Of a stretch of DNA of 64,000 bases, positions 44,316 to 56,900 are shown piece after piece; the stretch's first letter is position 1, and each line of letters starts with the position of its first letter. The notes under the pieces are model-generated. The model did not search any database and was not told where the DNA came from. It saw only the letters and a list, made by a program, of their open reading frames with translations. A program made the translations under genes and the position numbers. The stretch comes from Eucommia ulmoides. Its lineage: Eukaryota; Streptophyta; Magnoliopsida; Garryales; Eucommiaceae. The DNA lies in the NCBI GenBank assembly GCA_016647705.1, contig CM028333.1, positions 22,066,243 through 22,130,242 on the forward strand. Reading direction: 5' to 3'.

Positions 44316-45210
44316 TGTCATAAGGTTTCCCTCCAAATTCTTCTATCCCACATTGGTTGGGAGAAGAATTGATGAGATGTATAATTAAGTATATGTGAGA
44401 TACTTGAGGTGTTCCCTAAGGGGTATCCACATTTTGTAGAGGGGAGAGGAGCTACATCCCTACTTGTTTACCACATGCGTGTGCCGCCGCCGCCGTCCAT
44501 CCGGCCGTGCTGTGTCGAGTCGAGTGTGTGGTGAGGTGAGGTGGTACTTATATATATATATTTTCTTGGAAAAAAATTATTAAAATATATTTTAATTTTA
44601 TAAATCAGATTTAATAAAATCTGAACAGGTTAAAAAAATAAATAAAATTCAAACGTTTTTAAATTTTCAAACCGAACAGTTTCCAAATGTTATAGTATTC
44701 AATCCGACATCTGCATTATGATTTGCATTATGAAACGCAGAAACGACACTGTTTCGACTAATGCCCTGACGTTATGAATTGATTCCAACGTTATGGATCA
44801 ATTTTCTTGCCTATATGTATTGTTTCCTTCATTTGTTTTGAAAGGCAACTGGTTTTGCATCTGCAAGTGAAAAAGAAAAAAAAACATAGAATACAGTTTG
44901 TGTTCTTCAGTTCCGAAACACTGTTTTCTTCTTCAGATACAATAAAGTTTTTTTTACTACAATTTCCGAGCAGTTTGTTTGTTCATTCAAATGAAGAGTG
45001 GGTGTTTAGTATTCAGGTCGTCTACAGTGCATAGAAGGTTCAAGATAGAGGTGATTCTGGGCTATTTTATCCTGGGAACGACGGGGCTTTTACACTACTT
45101 GCATATTCTTGGGCAGAGCAGCGAAACGTCTTAAAGAGAGCGACCTAATCTGCGACTCAACCCAAGCAAATTTCGGTAAATTTGTTCATTATTTATTTTC
45201 TGTTAAAACA
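44316..45210 (+). repeat. 5' LTR C (U3-R-U5), missing its first bases, fossil
   Basis: Matches the 3' LTR at 52027 from GTGTCATAAGGTTTCCCTC onward, including GAGAAGAATTGATGAGATGT, AGCTACATCCCTACTTG and GAACAGTTTCCAAA. It ends CTGTTAAAACA at 45210. The expected TGTTGGAACTTATG start is replaced by the junction with piece B. Confidence 0.8.
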
Positions 45211-46113
45211 ATTTTAAGACGATACAATTTCTGCCGATTATCTGCTAATATGTCTACTGATCATGAATTTAAACAAGTCACTGTTGATCTCAACAAACCC
45301 TTTCGATTCGAAGGGTTTCATTTTAAAAAATAGAGACAGAAAATGTTATTTTTTCTAACTATCGAAAAAGTAGCATACGTCTGTACAGCCGAAAAACCTC
45401 AATTACCTCAAGTTCCTACTGACGGTCAGATTCAAGAAGTTAAGTCTTGGGAGGAAAATGATTTTCGTAGTAAGAATTTTATTCTTAATGGTATGTCTGA
45501 TGATTTGTATGATTATTACTGCTCTAACAAAATTGCAAAGGAAGTTTGAGATGCTCTTTCAAAGAAATATGACATTGAGGAGGCTGGAAGTAAAAAATAT
45601 GCTGTTAGTCGGTATCTGAAATACTAAATGACCGATGACAAATCTATGGAAGTTCAGTCTCATGAACTTCAGAAAATCGCTCATGAAATAATTGCTGAAG
45701 GTATGTCATTTGATGAACAATTTCAAGTTGCTGTTTTAATTGACAAATTACCCCCTTCTTGGAAAGATTTTAAGAATATTCTGAGGCACAAAACTAAAGA
45801 GTTTTCTTTAAAAAGTTTGATCACTCGTCTTCGGATTGAGGAGGAAGCCCAAAAACAAGATCAGAAAGATGAAGTGCTTGTTGTTTCTAACAACGCTCAC
45901 AAAAAATCATCTTATGCTATTCTAAAACCCAAAGGAAAAAATATGAAAAATCAAAATCGCAACCACAATAACCAGAACATAAATGTACATCAAAATCAGA
46001 ATAGAAACAAACCCCATTCAAGAAATAATCCTGAACAGTTTACATGTTATAACTGTGGGAAGACGGGCCATTTGGCCCGGAACTGCCGGCAAAGATGTCG
46101 TCCTGCTCCATAG
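45211..46113 (+). pseudogene. Copia gag with CCHC zinc knuckle, fossil
   Basis: Gag N-terminal block MSTDHEFKQVTVDLNKPF (45250 on), then VAYVCTAEKPQLPQVPT and the DDLYDYYCSNKIAKEV block, the UBN2-type body (PPSWKDFKNILRHKTKEF), and the knuckle CYNCGKTGHLARNC near 46046-46086 after an Asn/Gln-rich linker. Would form the virus-like particle core in a living copy. Broken. Confidence 0.85.
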
Positions 46114-46143
46114 GCGAATCTTACTGAATACCATCTTATAGTT

Positions 46144-47548
46144 ATGATTTCTGAAATCAATATAGTTGGTGGATCCGAAGGCTGGTGGGTAGACATTGGC
46201 GCTTCACACCATGTCTGCTATGATCATGCAATGTTCAAGTCTTATTCTGAAAGTGAAGACAAGAAAGTGTTGCTGGGTGATTCCTATTCCACTATTGTTA
46301 TCGGTTCTGGTGAAGTGAAATTAAAATTTACCTCTGGAAAGACAGTCATCCTTAAAGATGTTCTGCATACTCTGGAGATGAGAAGGAATTTGGTTTCGGG
46401 CTATCTTCTTAACAAGGCGGGGTTTACTCAAACTATTGGGGTTGATTTATACACTTTAACCAAAAATAATGTTTTTGTTGGGAAGGGTTATGCAACTGAT
46501 GGAATGTTCAAACTGAATGTTGAAATTAATAAAATTTCTTCTTCTGCTTACATGTTGTGTTCTTTTAATATTTGGCATGCTAGACTTTGTCATGTTAACA
46601 AACGCATTATTAAAAACTTAAGCAACTTATAACTAATTCCTAAACTGTCTTTGAATGACTTTGAAAAAGTTGAATTTTGCAGTCAAGCCAAGATTACTAA
46701 ACCTCCTCATAAATCAGTAATTAGAGAATCTGAACCTTTTGATTTGATACATTCTGACATTTGTGAATTTGATGGTGTCTTGACTAGGAATAATAAATGT
46801 TATTTTATTACATTTATAGATGATTGCTCTGATTACACTTTTATTTATCTCATGAAAAATAAAAGTGAAGCGTTTGATATGTTCAAAATATTTGTGACTA
46901 AGATTGAAAATCAATGCAATAAGAAAATTAAGAGGCAACGAAGTGTTAGAGGAACTGAATATGATTATGATATTTTCATTGATTTTTATAGTTCTCATGG
47001 GATTATTCATGAAAAGACTGCACCGTATTCTCCTGAAATGAATGGTAAGGCTGAAAGGAAAAATAGAACTTTTGTTGAATCCGTAGTTGCTATTTTGCTT
47101 AACTCCGTTGCAGTTTGTTACTGGTGGGGTGAAATTTTATTGACGGTTTGCTATGTGCTTAATAGAGTTCCCAAATCGAAAAGTAAAATTTCACTTTATG
47201 AAGTTTTCAAAAATAAGAAACCAAATTTGTCTTATTTTAAAACATGGGGTTGTTTGGCATATGTTTGAATTCCTGATCCAAAAAGAAGAAAATTTGCCAG
47301 TAGAGCTTATGAATGTGTTTTTATTGGTTATGCGGTGAATAGAAAAGCTTATAGATTTTATGATTTGAAAGATCAAGTTATCATTGAATCAAATTATGCT
47401 GATTTTTATGAATATAAATTTTCTTTCAAATTGAAGAATAGTGGGGGCTCAACTTCTAGTATTGAACCTATCATTAGGATTAATGAATCTGATAAAGAAT
47501 TAGATATTGAACCTAGGAGTAAACGACCTCGTATTTCTAAGGACTTTG
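46144..47548 (+). pseudogene. Copia protease and integrase, fossil
   Basis: Protease WWVDIGASHHVCYDH near 46186-46230, pre-integrase IWHARLCHVNKRIIKNL near 46570-46620, integrase core with LIHSDICEFDGVLTRNN, a DRGTE-like RGTEYDYDIF and YSPEMNGKAERKNRTF, then a C-terminal block (MNRKAYRFYDLKDQVIIES). The frame is cut at 47548 by the nested LTR. Broken. Confidence 0.85.
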
Positions 47549-49529
47549 TGTCACGACCCGACCCGGTTTCTCAAGGCCGGACTATGGTTTCTCCTATAGA
47601 GAAATTCTTAAACCTAAAACCCGACTGGTCAAACTTCCATTCTACAACGTTCGGTAATTATGACGGGAATTGTTATTATGATAATAATTACCATTTAATG
47701 TATCACCAAATAAAATCAATCATCTATTTAAATTTTAGTTGCTTATTTTCTACACAATTGCTACCCATTAAAAAAAAAAATCTCGAATTTATAATTTAGA
47801 AACCAATTTTTTTTTTCATATTTCATCAAATCAGATTTTCCCATCATAATTTTATAACAATCGACTTCCCAACAATAAATCAAACCAGTTATATTTATCA
47901 GTTACAATTATCGAATATTCGATAAATTATTATTGAGAGAAATATTCTATAACAACTACGATAATTATAACTACTGTTTTCTCCGATTACAACAATAAAA
48001 AATAATTACAATTATTACAACTCGAACCACGTAAACAGGCTCGTCACATAAATTCCACATCGTCAAAATCATTTTATATAATTTCCACAGGTAATACTTC
48101 ACACAATATACTAAACAATATCAACATATTACATGCAAACGCTAAATTCATCGATAATGATAACACGTATTTCACATTAAGACAATTAAATGCATATATT
48201 AAAGAAGTTCGGAATTCTACCTTTCCCCGCATTTTTCGATGGCCACGAGGTTGAATTTTAGATTTTTGGTGGGGTGGTTTGTGTCATTTTCCCTTTTTTA
48301 TTTTTCTTCATCCTTCTTCCTTTTTCTGTTTTGCTGTCTCGCCGCTACTGACGAGATCTCGCCGTTGATCAAGCCTCGCCGTTCTACCCACCGAACATAT
48401 GCACCACTAGACAAACGAACCCACACACTTTCATGTCTACCGCCATGTACACCTACCATCCGTCCACACAACACACACAGTAACACACACACGCTGCTCT
48501 CTCTCTCTAACTCTACTCCGACGACACCCCACACCACCATGCACACACAATCACACATTGATCACACACATACACACCACCGTTCATGTACCCACAACTA
48601 CACACACACATACCCACACACAGCAGGCACACACGCACACATATGCACTGCTCTCTCTCTCTAAACTTACAGCCGGCGAACATCCGATGACCTCTAAAAC
48701 TCACACACTTCGAAACACACGCACACACAACAGACATACACACACGATGAAGCAAGGCTTCACTGCCACCGACGACAGAGAAATGAAAAGCTCTCTCTCT
48801 TTCTCTCCAACTTCCACTCACCGTTGGCCAACCCAACTAACGACGACACCCCCATAACCCATGACTCCATGAACTAACACAGACCCACAACTAAACACAC
48901 CCATAACTTGATCACATACCCACACACACAGCAGCAGATGAGCCAAACCCACACCCACACGCAACCCACAAGTTTGATGACGAACATACACCGGACGAAT
49001 GTCTATCGCCAACAACACCCACGCACTCCCGACACACACACAGCCAGACGAAATATATGCCGGTGACACTGAACGGACCCCCCCCTCTCCATCTCTAATC
49101 AAAATACACATACACACACCACAAGGATCAGCAATATCCACCCACACAGTGGCTCAAAACAGAACACACGCACACACAGAACACACATCCCCTTTGCCGA
49201 AATAGATAGAGGAACACACACACCATCAATGGAAACACCACAGTCGGAACACATACACACACCCAGCTGCACCAAAATGGAAACAGAAAACACACACACA
49301 CTGTTTACACCCACCGGCGACGAATCGCCGACCGACCTCTCCCTCTCTTCGCCTTCTCTCTCTCCTCTGTTTTTGGGACTCCAATTTCCTTCTTTTGAGA
49401 GTTGAGATCACAATATTTGCATGGCGTATTTATACGCATGAATCTGGTGCTTCAACTCTAATCCCTTCTATTGCCACGTCGCCCCTCCCGTTCTCAATTT
49501 CTCGATTGTTCTCACGGCACACACACGCA

Positions 49530-49586
<57 letters not shown>

Positions 49587-49871
49587 TATTTTTAAAGTTT
49601 TTCCAAATTACAGCATCCTTCCCTAAAGTTTCTTTAAGCCTTCTTTTTAGTTCAATTTTCACCTTTAACTTTTTCTTAAATTGCAATTCCACCCAAAAAG
49701 TTTTAATTCAAAAGTTAAATGCCAATTTTGGATTGAATGTTTTCTACACTTGTAAATTGACCCCTAAACTTTTTTAAATCAAATAATAAATTACGTCGTC
49801 TACCTCGTTATTTCCGAAATATTTTAAAACGTGACTTAAATTATATGTATAACTAAGATTGGGGTCTTACA
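47549..49871 (+). mobile_element. Solo LTR, 2323 bp, Ty3/gypsy-type, fossil
   Basis: It begins TGTCACGACCCGACCC and ends GGGTCTTACA, with a perfect 5-bp flank CTTTG at 47544-47548 and 49872-49876. The TGTCACGACCC start is typical of chromovirus (Tekay/Del-like) LTRs; that assignment is from memory. About 0.9 kb (48400-49310) is rich in CACACA, alternating purine-pyrimidine, and (TA)n lies at 49532-49584. No internal region. It separates copia integrase from RT. Confidence 0.85.
49532..49584 (+). repeat. (TA)n microsatellite in the solo LTR
   Basis: About 26 TA units following CACGCACGA. The minus-strand copy has a much shorter run (39215-39234). Confidence 0.9.
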
Positions 49872-51433
49872 CTTTGGTTTGGATTTCTATGCATATACCT
49901 TAGAGGAGGATCCGCTCACCCTCCAAGAGGCATTGTCCTCTGTAGATGCCAATTTATGGCAAGAGGCTATAGATGATGAATTGGACTCTCTCGAGTCAAA
50001 TAGAACTTGACATTTAGTAGATTTACTTCCTGGTTATAAAACAATAGGATGTAAATGGATTCTTAAGAAGAAATTGAAACCCGATGGAACCATTGATAAA
50101 TATAAGGCTCGTCTCGTAGCCAAAGGGTTTAGACAAAGAGAGAATGTAGATTTCTTTGATACTTTCTCACCTGTTTCTAGAATTACATCTGTTCGTGTAC
50201 TTTTATCTCTTGCTGCAATTCATGATCTTGTTGTGCACCAAATGAATGTTAAAACAGCTTTTTTAAATGGTGAACTAGAAGAAGAGATTTATATGGACCA
50301 ACTTGAAGGATTTGTAATTCCTGGTCTAGAAAACAAAGTTTACAAATTAGATAAATCTCTTTATGGTTTAAAACAAGCACCTAAACAATGGTATGAGAAA
50401 TTTGATAATCTAGTTATTTCACATGGGTTTAAAGTAAATGAAAGTGACAAATGCATTTATTATAAATCTAAAAATAATGTTTGCACTATCATATGTCTTT
50501 ATGTGGATGATTTGCTGATTTTTGGTTCTAATATTCATGTTGTGAATAATGTGAAATCCATGTTATGTGCTAATTTTCACATGAAAGATCTTGGTAAAGC
50601 AAGTGTAATCCTTGGTATTAAAATAACTAGGTCTAAAAAGGGAATTTCTTTAGATCAATGTCATTATATAGAGAAGATTCTAAAGAAATACAATTATTTT
50701 GATTGTAAACCAGCATGTACTCCTTATGATCCTAGTGTGAAGTTGTTCAAGAACACCGGTGAAAGTGTTAGACAATTTGAGTATGCGAGCATCATAGGCA
50801 GTCTTCGATATGCCACTGATTGCACTAGACCCAACATAGCGTATTCTGTGGGATTACTATACAGGTTTACAAGCAGACCTAATATTGAGCATTGGTATGC
50901 TATTGATAGGATTATGAGATACTGAAAACGAACTATGAATCTTAGATTACGTTATCAGAAGTTTCCCGCTGTTCTGGAAGAATATAGTAATACTGATTGG
51001 AACACCCTTTCAGATGACTCCAAGGCAACTAATGGCTACATATTTAGCATAGCTGGTGGAGCTATTTCTTGGAAATCTAAGAAACAGACTATTTTGGCTC
51101 AATCTACTATGGAGTCTGAGATGATTGCACTAGCTTCAGCTAGTGAGGAAGCTGAGTGGTTAAGAAGCCTGCTTTCTGATACCCCTTTATGGGAGAGACC
51201 GATTCCAGCTGTCTTGATCCATTGCGATAGTACCGCGGCTATTGCTAAGATTCAAAACCATTATTATAACAGAAAAAAAGGGACAAATACGTCGCAAACA
51301 CAACATTATTAGAGAGTATATCTTGACAGGTGCTGTGAAAATGGATCATGTACGGTCTGATGATAACTTAACTGATCCTTTGACGAAAAGATTAGCTCGA
51401 GAAAAGGTTTACAAAACCTCAAAAGGAATGTGA
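49872..51433 (+). pseudogene. Copia reverse transcriptase and RNase H, fossil
   Basis: RT opens with DANLWQEAIDDELDSLESN and KPDGTIDKYKARLVAKGF, then QMNVKTAFLNGELEEEIYM, YGLKQAPKQWYEKFD and the catalytic LYVDDLLIFG near 50500-50530. RNase H has WKSKKQTILAQSTMESEMIA (51069 on) and ends with HVRSDDNLTDPLTKRLAREK near 51350-51410. Motifs are well kept, but the coding region as a whole is broken. Confidence 0.9.
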
Positions 51434-52026
51434 CTCAAGCCCATAGATTGACGAGTCATTTGTAAGAGAAACCCAACCTATAGACTGGAGATCCCAAGAA
51501 ATAGGTTCAAAGAGTAATAACAACTCATGAAGTGATATGAGAAGAATCATGCTATAATAATAAATTTGAGTTCTATTTCATAAATGTGTTGTTTGAAGCA
51601 TGATATCCTGAAGCGATAGAAGGTTGAGTTTTTTTTTTTTTTTTTTTTATTAACTCTTAATGAGATCTATACTTTATTTGGAGTGGAGTACCTAACTACA
51701 GGAGTACTATTGATAGACTCACCTATGTGAATGTGAAAGTGTGGCCGTTTTCTACGGAATTTTGGGCAAAATTCTCTAGAGCATTCACTATATTGGGATA
51801 CACGTGCATGACCATAAAGCACGGGCTTTTGGACTACACCTTGATAAGGTTGTGTGTGTGATGTTGTAAGAGATAGAGTTCAAAACTATGAGTTACTCTA
51901 GTATAATCTAAGTCATCTTCACTATGTAAAGGTTCAAGTCGACAGGCATCTTTATTTATGCACAATCTTATATTGTATTATACTGCTCGATGAAAAAAAT
52001 TGTTTTTAAAAATTCAAGTGGGGGAT
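51434..52026 (+). other. Copia 3' untranslated region and polypurine tract
   Basis: Between the RNase H end and the 3' LTR. ACTCAAGCCCATAGATTGAC and CCAACCTATAGACTGGAG are phrases common after pol in this copia group. It ends with the purine tract AAGTGGGGGA before TGTTGG. Contains a 22-base T run near 51630. Confidence 0.75.
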
Positions 52027-52597
52027 TGTTGGAACTTATGAATTTTAATTTTTTTTTTTTTAAAGTGTCATAAGGTTTCCCTCTAAATTCCTCTATCCCA
52101 AATTGGTTCGGAGAAGAATTGATGAGATGTATAATTAAGTATATGTGGGATACTTGGGATGTGCCCTAAGGGGTACCCACATTTTGTGTAGGGGAGAGAA
52201 GCTACATCCCTACTTGTTTACCACACGCGAGCGCCGCTGGCCGGGCCAGGCCGAGTCGAGTCGAGTCAAGCGTGTGGTGAGGTGAGGAGGTGAGGTGGCA
52301 CTTATATATATATATATTTGGAAAAAAATTATTAAAATATATTTTAAATTTATAAATCAGATTTAATAAAATCTGAACAGGTTAAAAAAAATAAAATCAA
52401 ACGTTTTTAAATTTTCAAACCGAACAGTTTCCAAACGTTACAGTATTCAATTCGACATTTGCATTATGAAACGCACAAACGACACTGTTCCGATTATGAA
52501 CCATAACGCTCAAACGGCATTGTTCCGATTAATGCCCTGATGTTATGAATTGATTCCAACGTTATGGATCAATTTTCTTGCCTATATATACTTTTTC
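52027..52597 (+). repeat. 3' LTR D, truncated, fossil
   Basis: Starts TGTTGGAACTTATG directly after the polypurine tract and follows LTR C until TTGCCTATATATA near 52590, where similarity stops. Roughly the first two thirds of the LTR is present. Confidence 0.8.
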
Positions 52598-53346
52598 CTC
52601 TGACGGTGCAAGCAAAGTCTATTTGATGAATGGATTATCGTCTGCGTGACTAGTAAATCAACAATCTCCACCGACAATGTGTGACAATGTGCACCAAATC
52701 ATTATGTTGGTTCTCTCTCTGTCTTCATTCTTTGCTCTCTATCTTTGTCCCCTGATCTCCCATTCCTGGAATCAAATTAAGCTAATGTAAGAACTATCTG
52801 TCTGGGTTTCAAGTCAGTTATGATTTATTCAAATTTCACATGCAAAAGTAAGAAGTTAGCCTTAACCTGAATTAGAAATTCAGGTGTATTTTTATTCCCA
52901 AATTTCTACTTTTGTTTTGAATTTCAAGGAACAAAAATAGAAATGCCACTTATTTCAAAGAATTTATCACCTTCCAAACAAGATATAATCTTGACATAAA
53001 CATATAGTAAAAACTTCTTGAAATATATAACGAGTGTAACCTCTTCAATGCAAAACATTGATTTTGAAAGAAAAGTGTTCCAAGAAAAAAATGAGTTACA
53101 CTTTTGGTTTGTTGCAAACAACACCACATTATCTGCTGAATATGATCACATAAATTTACCTTATTAGGTTCAATTCTTCTAGGCTAAAGCATATACAAGG
53201 CTATTGGCGTTTCTGTTTGAATTCTTCCAGGCTAATCAAGCTATCTTATTAGTGAAGAAGGACTTCACAGTTCACCAAAGAACCGGAGAGAAATTGTTTG
53301 GTAAGATATTTTATTCTTTGTTTTATTTTTTTATGATATTTACGAA
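52598..53346. other. Unassigned sequence between two LTR elements
   Basis: No gene recognised. AT-rich from 52840, with TTCTTCCAGGCTAAT/TTCTTCTAGGCTAA repeated near 53175 and 53222. Confidence 0.35.
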
Positions 53347-55670
53347 TTGAGGCACCCCGGATTTGTGAAAAATTGTTAAAAGAGTGTGTTTATAAATACA
53401 AGAAATGAGGGGATTTTTTTTTTATAGTGTCGGTTTTCTCATAAAAGAATTTAAGTCAATTGTTTTTTTTTTCTTTTTTAAATGAGTCACCACATAGCAT
53501 TGAATTTAAATGTTGTAATAGGACATCAGATTTTTGCAAAAAAAATGGCTTAAGTAGAATTTTGACTCCAAAAGATACGGTCCGACTAAAGATTATGTTT
53601 AAAAGGGTTTGGGTATCAGTTACACTCGGGGCAGATGTTAGGCACCCTAAGACGTATCCAAAGACTATATCTTATCCAATCTAGTCCAATTAATATTAAA
53701 TCTGAATATTTTATTATTTCTAATCCATATAAAAAATTGACCCTAATGCTTAGCCTAAATGACATGGGACTAACATGATTTCTATGAATGACATTACATA
53801 TTTCAAATGAATGTACTAAATGGACAAAACATGATTTAATCTCAAGCTAATATGAAATGATATGTCGAATGCCGTGAATTAGAATGCGAAAAGGAATATG
53901 AGATGTCCTAAGATGTGGTTATAAAAATGACAGGAATAGTTTTGAAATATGCACTAAAGGACCTAAAAATACTACGTGCTATAAACTTACCAAATGTGAT
54001 ATAAAGGAAATGTGAAATGCACCTTTTCATTTTCTACCCGTTTGCTCAATTAGATTAACCAAATCAACATCATGACATTCTCTCCAATTCTATCGAATGA
54101 AAATCAAGAAAATTTCATGAAAAGTGGTTTTTGCTAAAACACTACAGTGCTTAATGCAAAATAATGAAAAAAAAAGCTTAATTCCTCTTAAAGTAATAAA
54201 TAAGAAATATATATTTTTTATTTTTGTTTAATGGCATTTTGTTGGGCCCACGAACGGATCTCATCTACTCAGTACCATTGTATCCTTCTGGTATTCGTAA
54301 GATCTATAAAGCAATCCGTCTACTCAATTATCACAGGAATATTTATTATTTTTTAGCGAGGATGATTAAAATGTAGTACATTATATAATGTAAATAAAAA
54401 GAAAACTTAAATTAATCAAAGAAAAGTGTACTTTTAAAAAAATAAATAAATCTATTTAGTGGTATTTTGTTGGGCCCACTAATAGATCCTGTATACTCTG
54501 AACCATTGTATCTTTATGATATTTGTTGAATCTATAAAGGAAACCCTCCACTTAATTATGACAAGAATATTTTTTTAGCGAGGATTAAGGTTTAACGTCA
54601 AGAGTATTTAGGGAGAAAAGTAAACTTAAAGGAGAAAAGTTCCAAGTGTAAGAACTTACCTAGGATAAGAATGGATGAACTATCGATGCCGCGTGTGGGA
54701 TATTTTCCTCTTATTCTTGCCCTTTTCCTTATTTATTTATTTATTTATTTTTGAGATGTTTAGGGGGTGAAAATGGCAAGCTTGAAGCAGGAGGATGAAA
54801 ACTTAAATCTTTGTATGGAGAGTGGGTAGGTTGCTTATTTATAGGAGGCCGTCCATCATCTGCTCATCCAGGGATGCGTAGGGTAATGCCCTCCAGCTGG
54901 GGGGTAGTCTGCAAATTGTAGACCGTCCTTGGTAAAACTTGCGGAATTGCAATTTGTACCTTCTTTTTCTCAATCGGGCTTAATTTCTCACCTATTTTCA
55001 ATCATGGATAGTAAATCTACACTAGAAAGCGCAAGTTTTACTTGTCTTGACTTGGAAATGGAGAATCAAATTGATTTGGGTAGAAATACAAGAGAATTAT
55101 ATTTTCATTAATGGATTCAACCAAGATCACAAATTTTTAAGTTAAAGCCAAAGTTTCAGGTTGAAAACTTATTTCGAATGTTTTTTTTCCTTGAAATTGA
55201 GTTTTGTTAAACTCTTATAGACCTTTGAATTTATGAAATTTTGGATCAATTGGACCGATTGGGGCCTGTAATTAAATTTTTGAAGTTTTTATTTTGACTT
55301 CTTAACTTTTCAAAATTCAAAATTGGCTTTCCAGAACTTGTCCTTATGTTGTGCAACGCGTGTCAACATTGTAAGCATCAGTTTCCAAGTTAGTTCCTCG
55401 GATCCTATTGATTTCAAAACTGATTTGTTTTTGAGCAATTACACTTTCAAGCACTAAACATTTGGAATTTTCCCGAAGTCCCAATTTTCAAATAGAACTT
55501 CCCCCCCTCCCCCCCCCCCCAAAAAAAAAAAAAAAAAAAAAAAAATAAAAATAATTCCCTCGAAGACTTTACAATTGGCAACGAGTTCAATCCATTTTTT
55601 TTAATATTGTTTTTTAATAATAAATGCAAAAAAAAGGGGCATAGTGGCAGGACAAAATGAGGTGTCTACA
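53347..55670 (-). repeat. 3' LTR of the Tat element (left limit approximate)
   Basis: The right edge is certain from the polypurine tract and TGTAGACACC. The left edge is guessed near TGAGGCACCCCGG at 53347. Inside, CCGACTAAAGATTATGTTT, GGTTTGGGTATCAG and TTAGGCACCCTAAGACGTA resemble the conserved block of Tat LTRs. A 90-bp-class direct repeat, TGTTGGGCCCAC(G/T)AA with following GGATCTC/AGATCCT, occurs near 54241 and 54470. A C-run/A-run pair lies at 55501-55545. Confidence 0.6.
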
Positions 55671-55996
55671 ATTGTCCCTCTTTCTCATGCAAGTTTTATT
55701 TGTTTCATAAAGAATAAGACACACACCATTTGGTTTTTCCTGTCAAACAAACGCAATAAAACTAAGACAATATACGCAAAAATGATAAATTGTGCCCCAA
55801 CTTGTACTGGGGTATGGATGCTTGAAAAGAAATTACCTGGGTCTGGACCCAACTTGATATTATTGTGGATGTTTGACAAATATATGATCAAATCCACATG
55901 GCCTGCCTATGTACCTTGGGGACACCAAAGAGCAGGTCAAACATAGTTTAGAAAATGCCATTTTCAGGGCAGGATTTGGAATAAAGAAACTTTTGG

Positions 55997-56250
55997 AATT
56001 CATGATGAATAACGTTTGTTTAAATGATTGTTTAGTGAAAAGAATTTAGGTAAACACTTTAACAAATTCATGCTAAACAACGTTCATTTAGAGGATCACT
56101 TAGTAAAAATTATTTAGGAAGACACTTTAGTGAATTCATGGCGAACAATGTTCGTTTAGAAGACAATTTAGTAAAAATAACTAAGAAAAATACTTTAATG
56201 AATTCACGACGAACAACATTTGTCTAGAGGATCATTTAGTGAAAAGAAGA
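55997..56250 (+). repeat. 68-bp tandem repeat, four copies
   Basis: AATTCATG(A/C/G) followed by (A/G)AA(C/T)AACGTT recurs at 55997, 56065, 56133 and 56201, exactly 68 bp apart. Each unit has a TTTAG(A/T)GGAT-like middle and an ACTTTA end. It lies in the 3' untranslated region of the Tat element. Confidence 0.9.
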
Positions 56251-56268
56251 ATACAAATGACAAGATAA

Positions 56269-56480
56269 ACTACCTCCCTGTGGGAGGATTGAAAAAGAAA
56301 CCATCACTATCTTCCAAAGGGATGATTGAAAAAACTCATGACTACCTCCTAGCAAGAAGATTGAAAGGATTTATGACTACCTCTCAGTAGGAGGATTAAA
56401 AAGACTTACGATTACCTAACAATGGGAGGATTAAAAAGACTAATGACTACTTCCTAGTGGGAGGATTAAAAATACTCATA
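56269..56480 (+). repeat. 35-bp tandem repeat, about six copies
   Basis: Units of the form GACTACCTCCTAG-GGGAGGATTAAAAA recur near 56269, 56305, 56341, 56376, 56411 and 56446. CCTCC and GGAGG within a unit can pair, so each unit is a small hairpin. Confidence 0.88.
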
Positions 56481-56539
56481 ACAAAATTCAAACAAACTCC
56501 AACCGACCACAAGAAGGATTAGAATAAGGCACATGACAA

Positions 56540-56900
56540 AATTGACATCCCGATATGTGACAGGGGATGATTGAAGCAAAATACAAGACAAAACTAGTAT
56601 ACCTCTTGGCCTGTGGAAAGAGATGATAGAAATAAGATACAAGACAACTAATATATCTCTCGGCCTGTGGCAATGGGCGATTGAAACAAGACACAAGATG
56701 AAAATAACATACCTCTGGTCTATGGTAGGGGAGGACTTAAAGAGTGTGCATAATACAAAAATGAATAATCTTTATAATGTGCCCCAGCCTGTGGCTAGGG
56801 TGAGAGTGACATGACTAATTGCCCCAGCCTATGGTTGGGGGACAGAATGAAGGATCATAAGTATAAAATGTGCCTCAACCTCTTATTGGAGCTGACACTA
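56540..56900 (+). repeat. Degenerate repeats with GGCCTGTGG core
   Basis: CCTGTGG or CCTATGG followed by a G-rich string and GA(T/C)TGAA recurs near 56609, 56661, 56717, 56787 and 56827 at 40-70 bp spacing. Confidence 0.7.

Larger units (their letters stand above)
39183..49615. repeat. Giant imperfect inverted repeat, ~5-kb arms
   Basis: The left arm at about 39183-44315 and right arm at about 44633-49615 are reverse complements over copia LTR, gag, protease, integrase and an inserted gypsy LTR. They are separated by about 320 bp of copia U3. By eye the arms are well over 90 percent identical. Both carry the gypsy LTR at the same copia position, so they share an ancestor that already had it. 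Confidence 0.85.
44316..52597 (+). mobile_element. Ty1/copia element, plus-strand copy, with nested solo LTR, fossil
   Basis: Parts in order: 5' LTR (about 44316-45210), gag, zinc knuckle, protease and integrase (45211-47548), nested gypsy solo LTR (47549-49871), RT and RNase H (49872-51433), 3' untranslated region, polypurine tract, and 3' LTR (52027-52597, truncated). All domains of the copia order are present, but it is broken, with several breaks. Its relatives are the minus-strand copy at 41351-44315 and LTR piece A. Confidence 0.88.
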
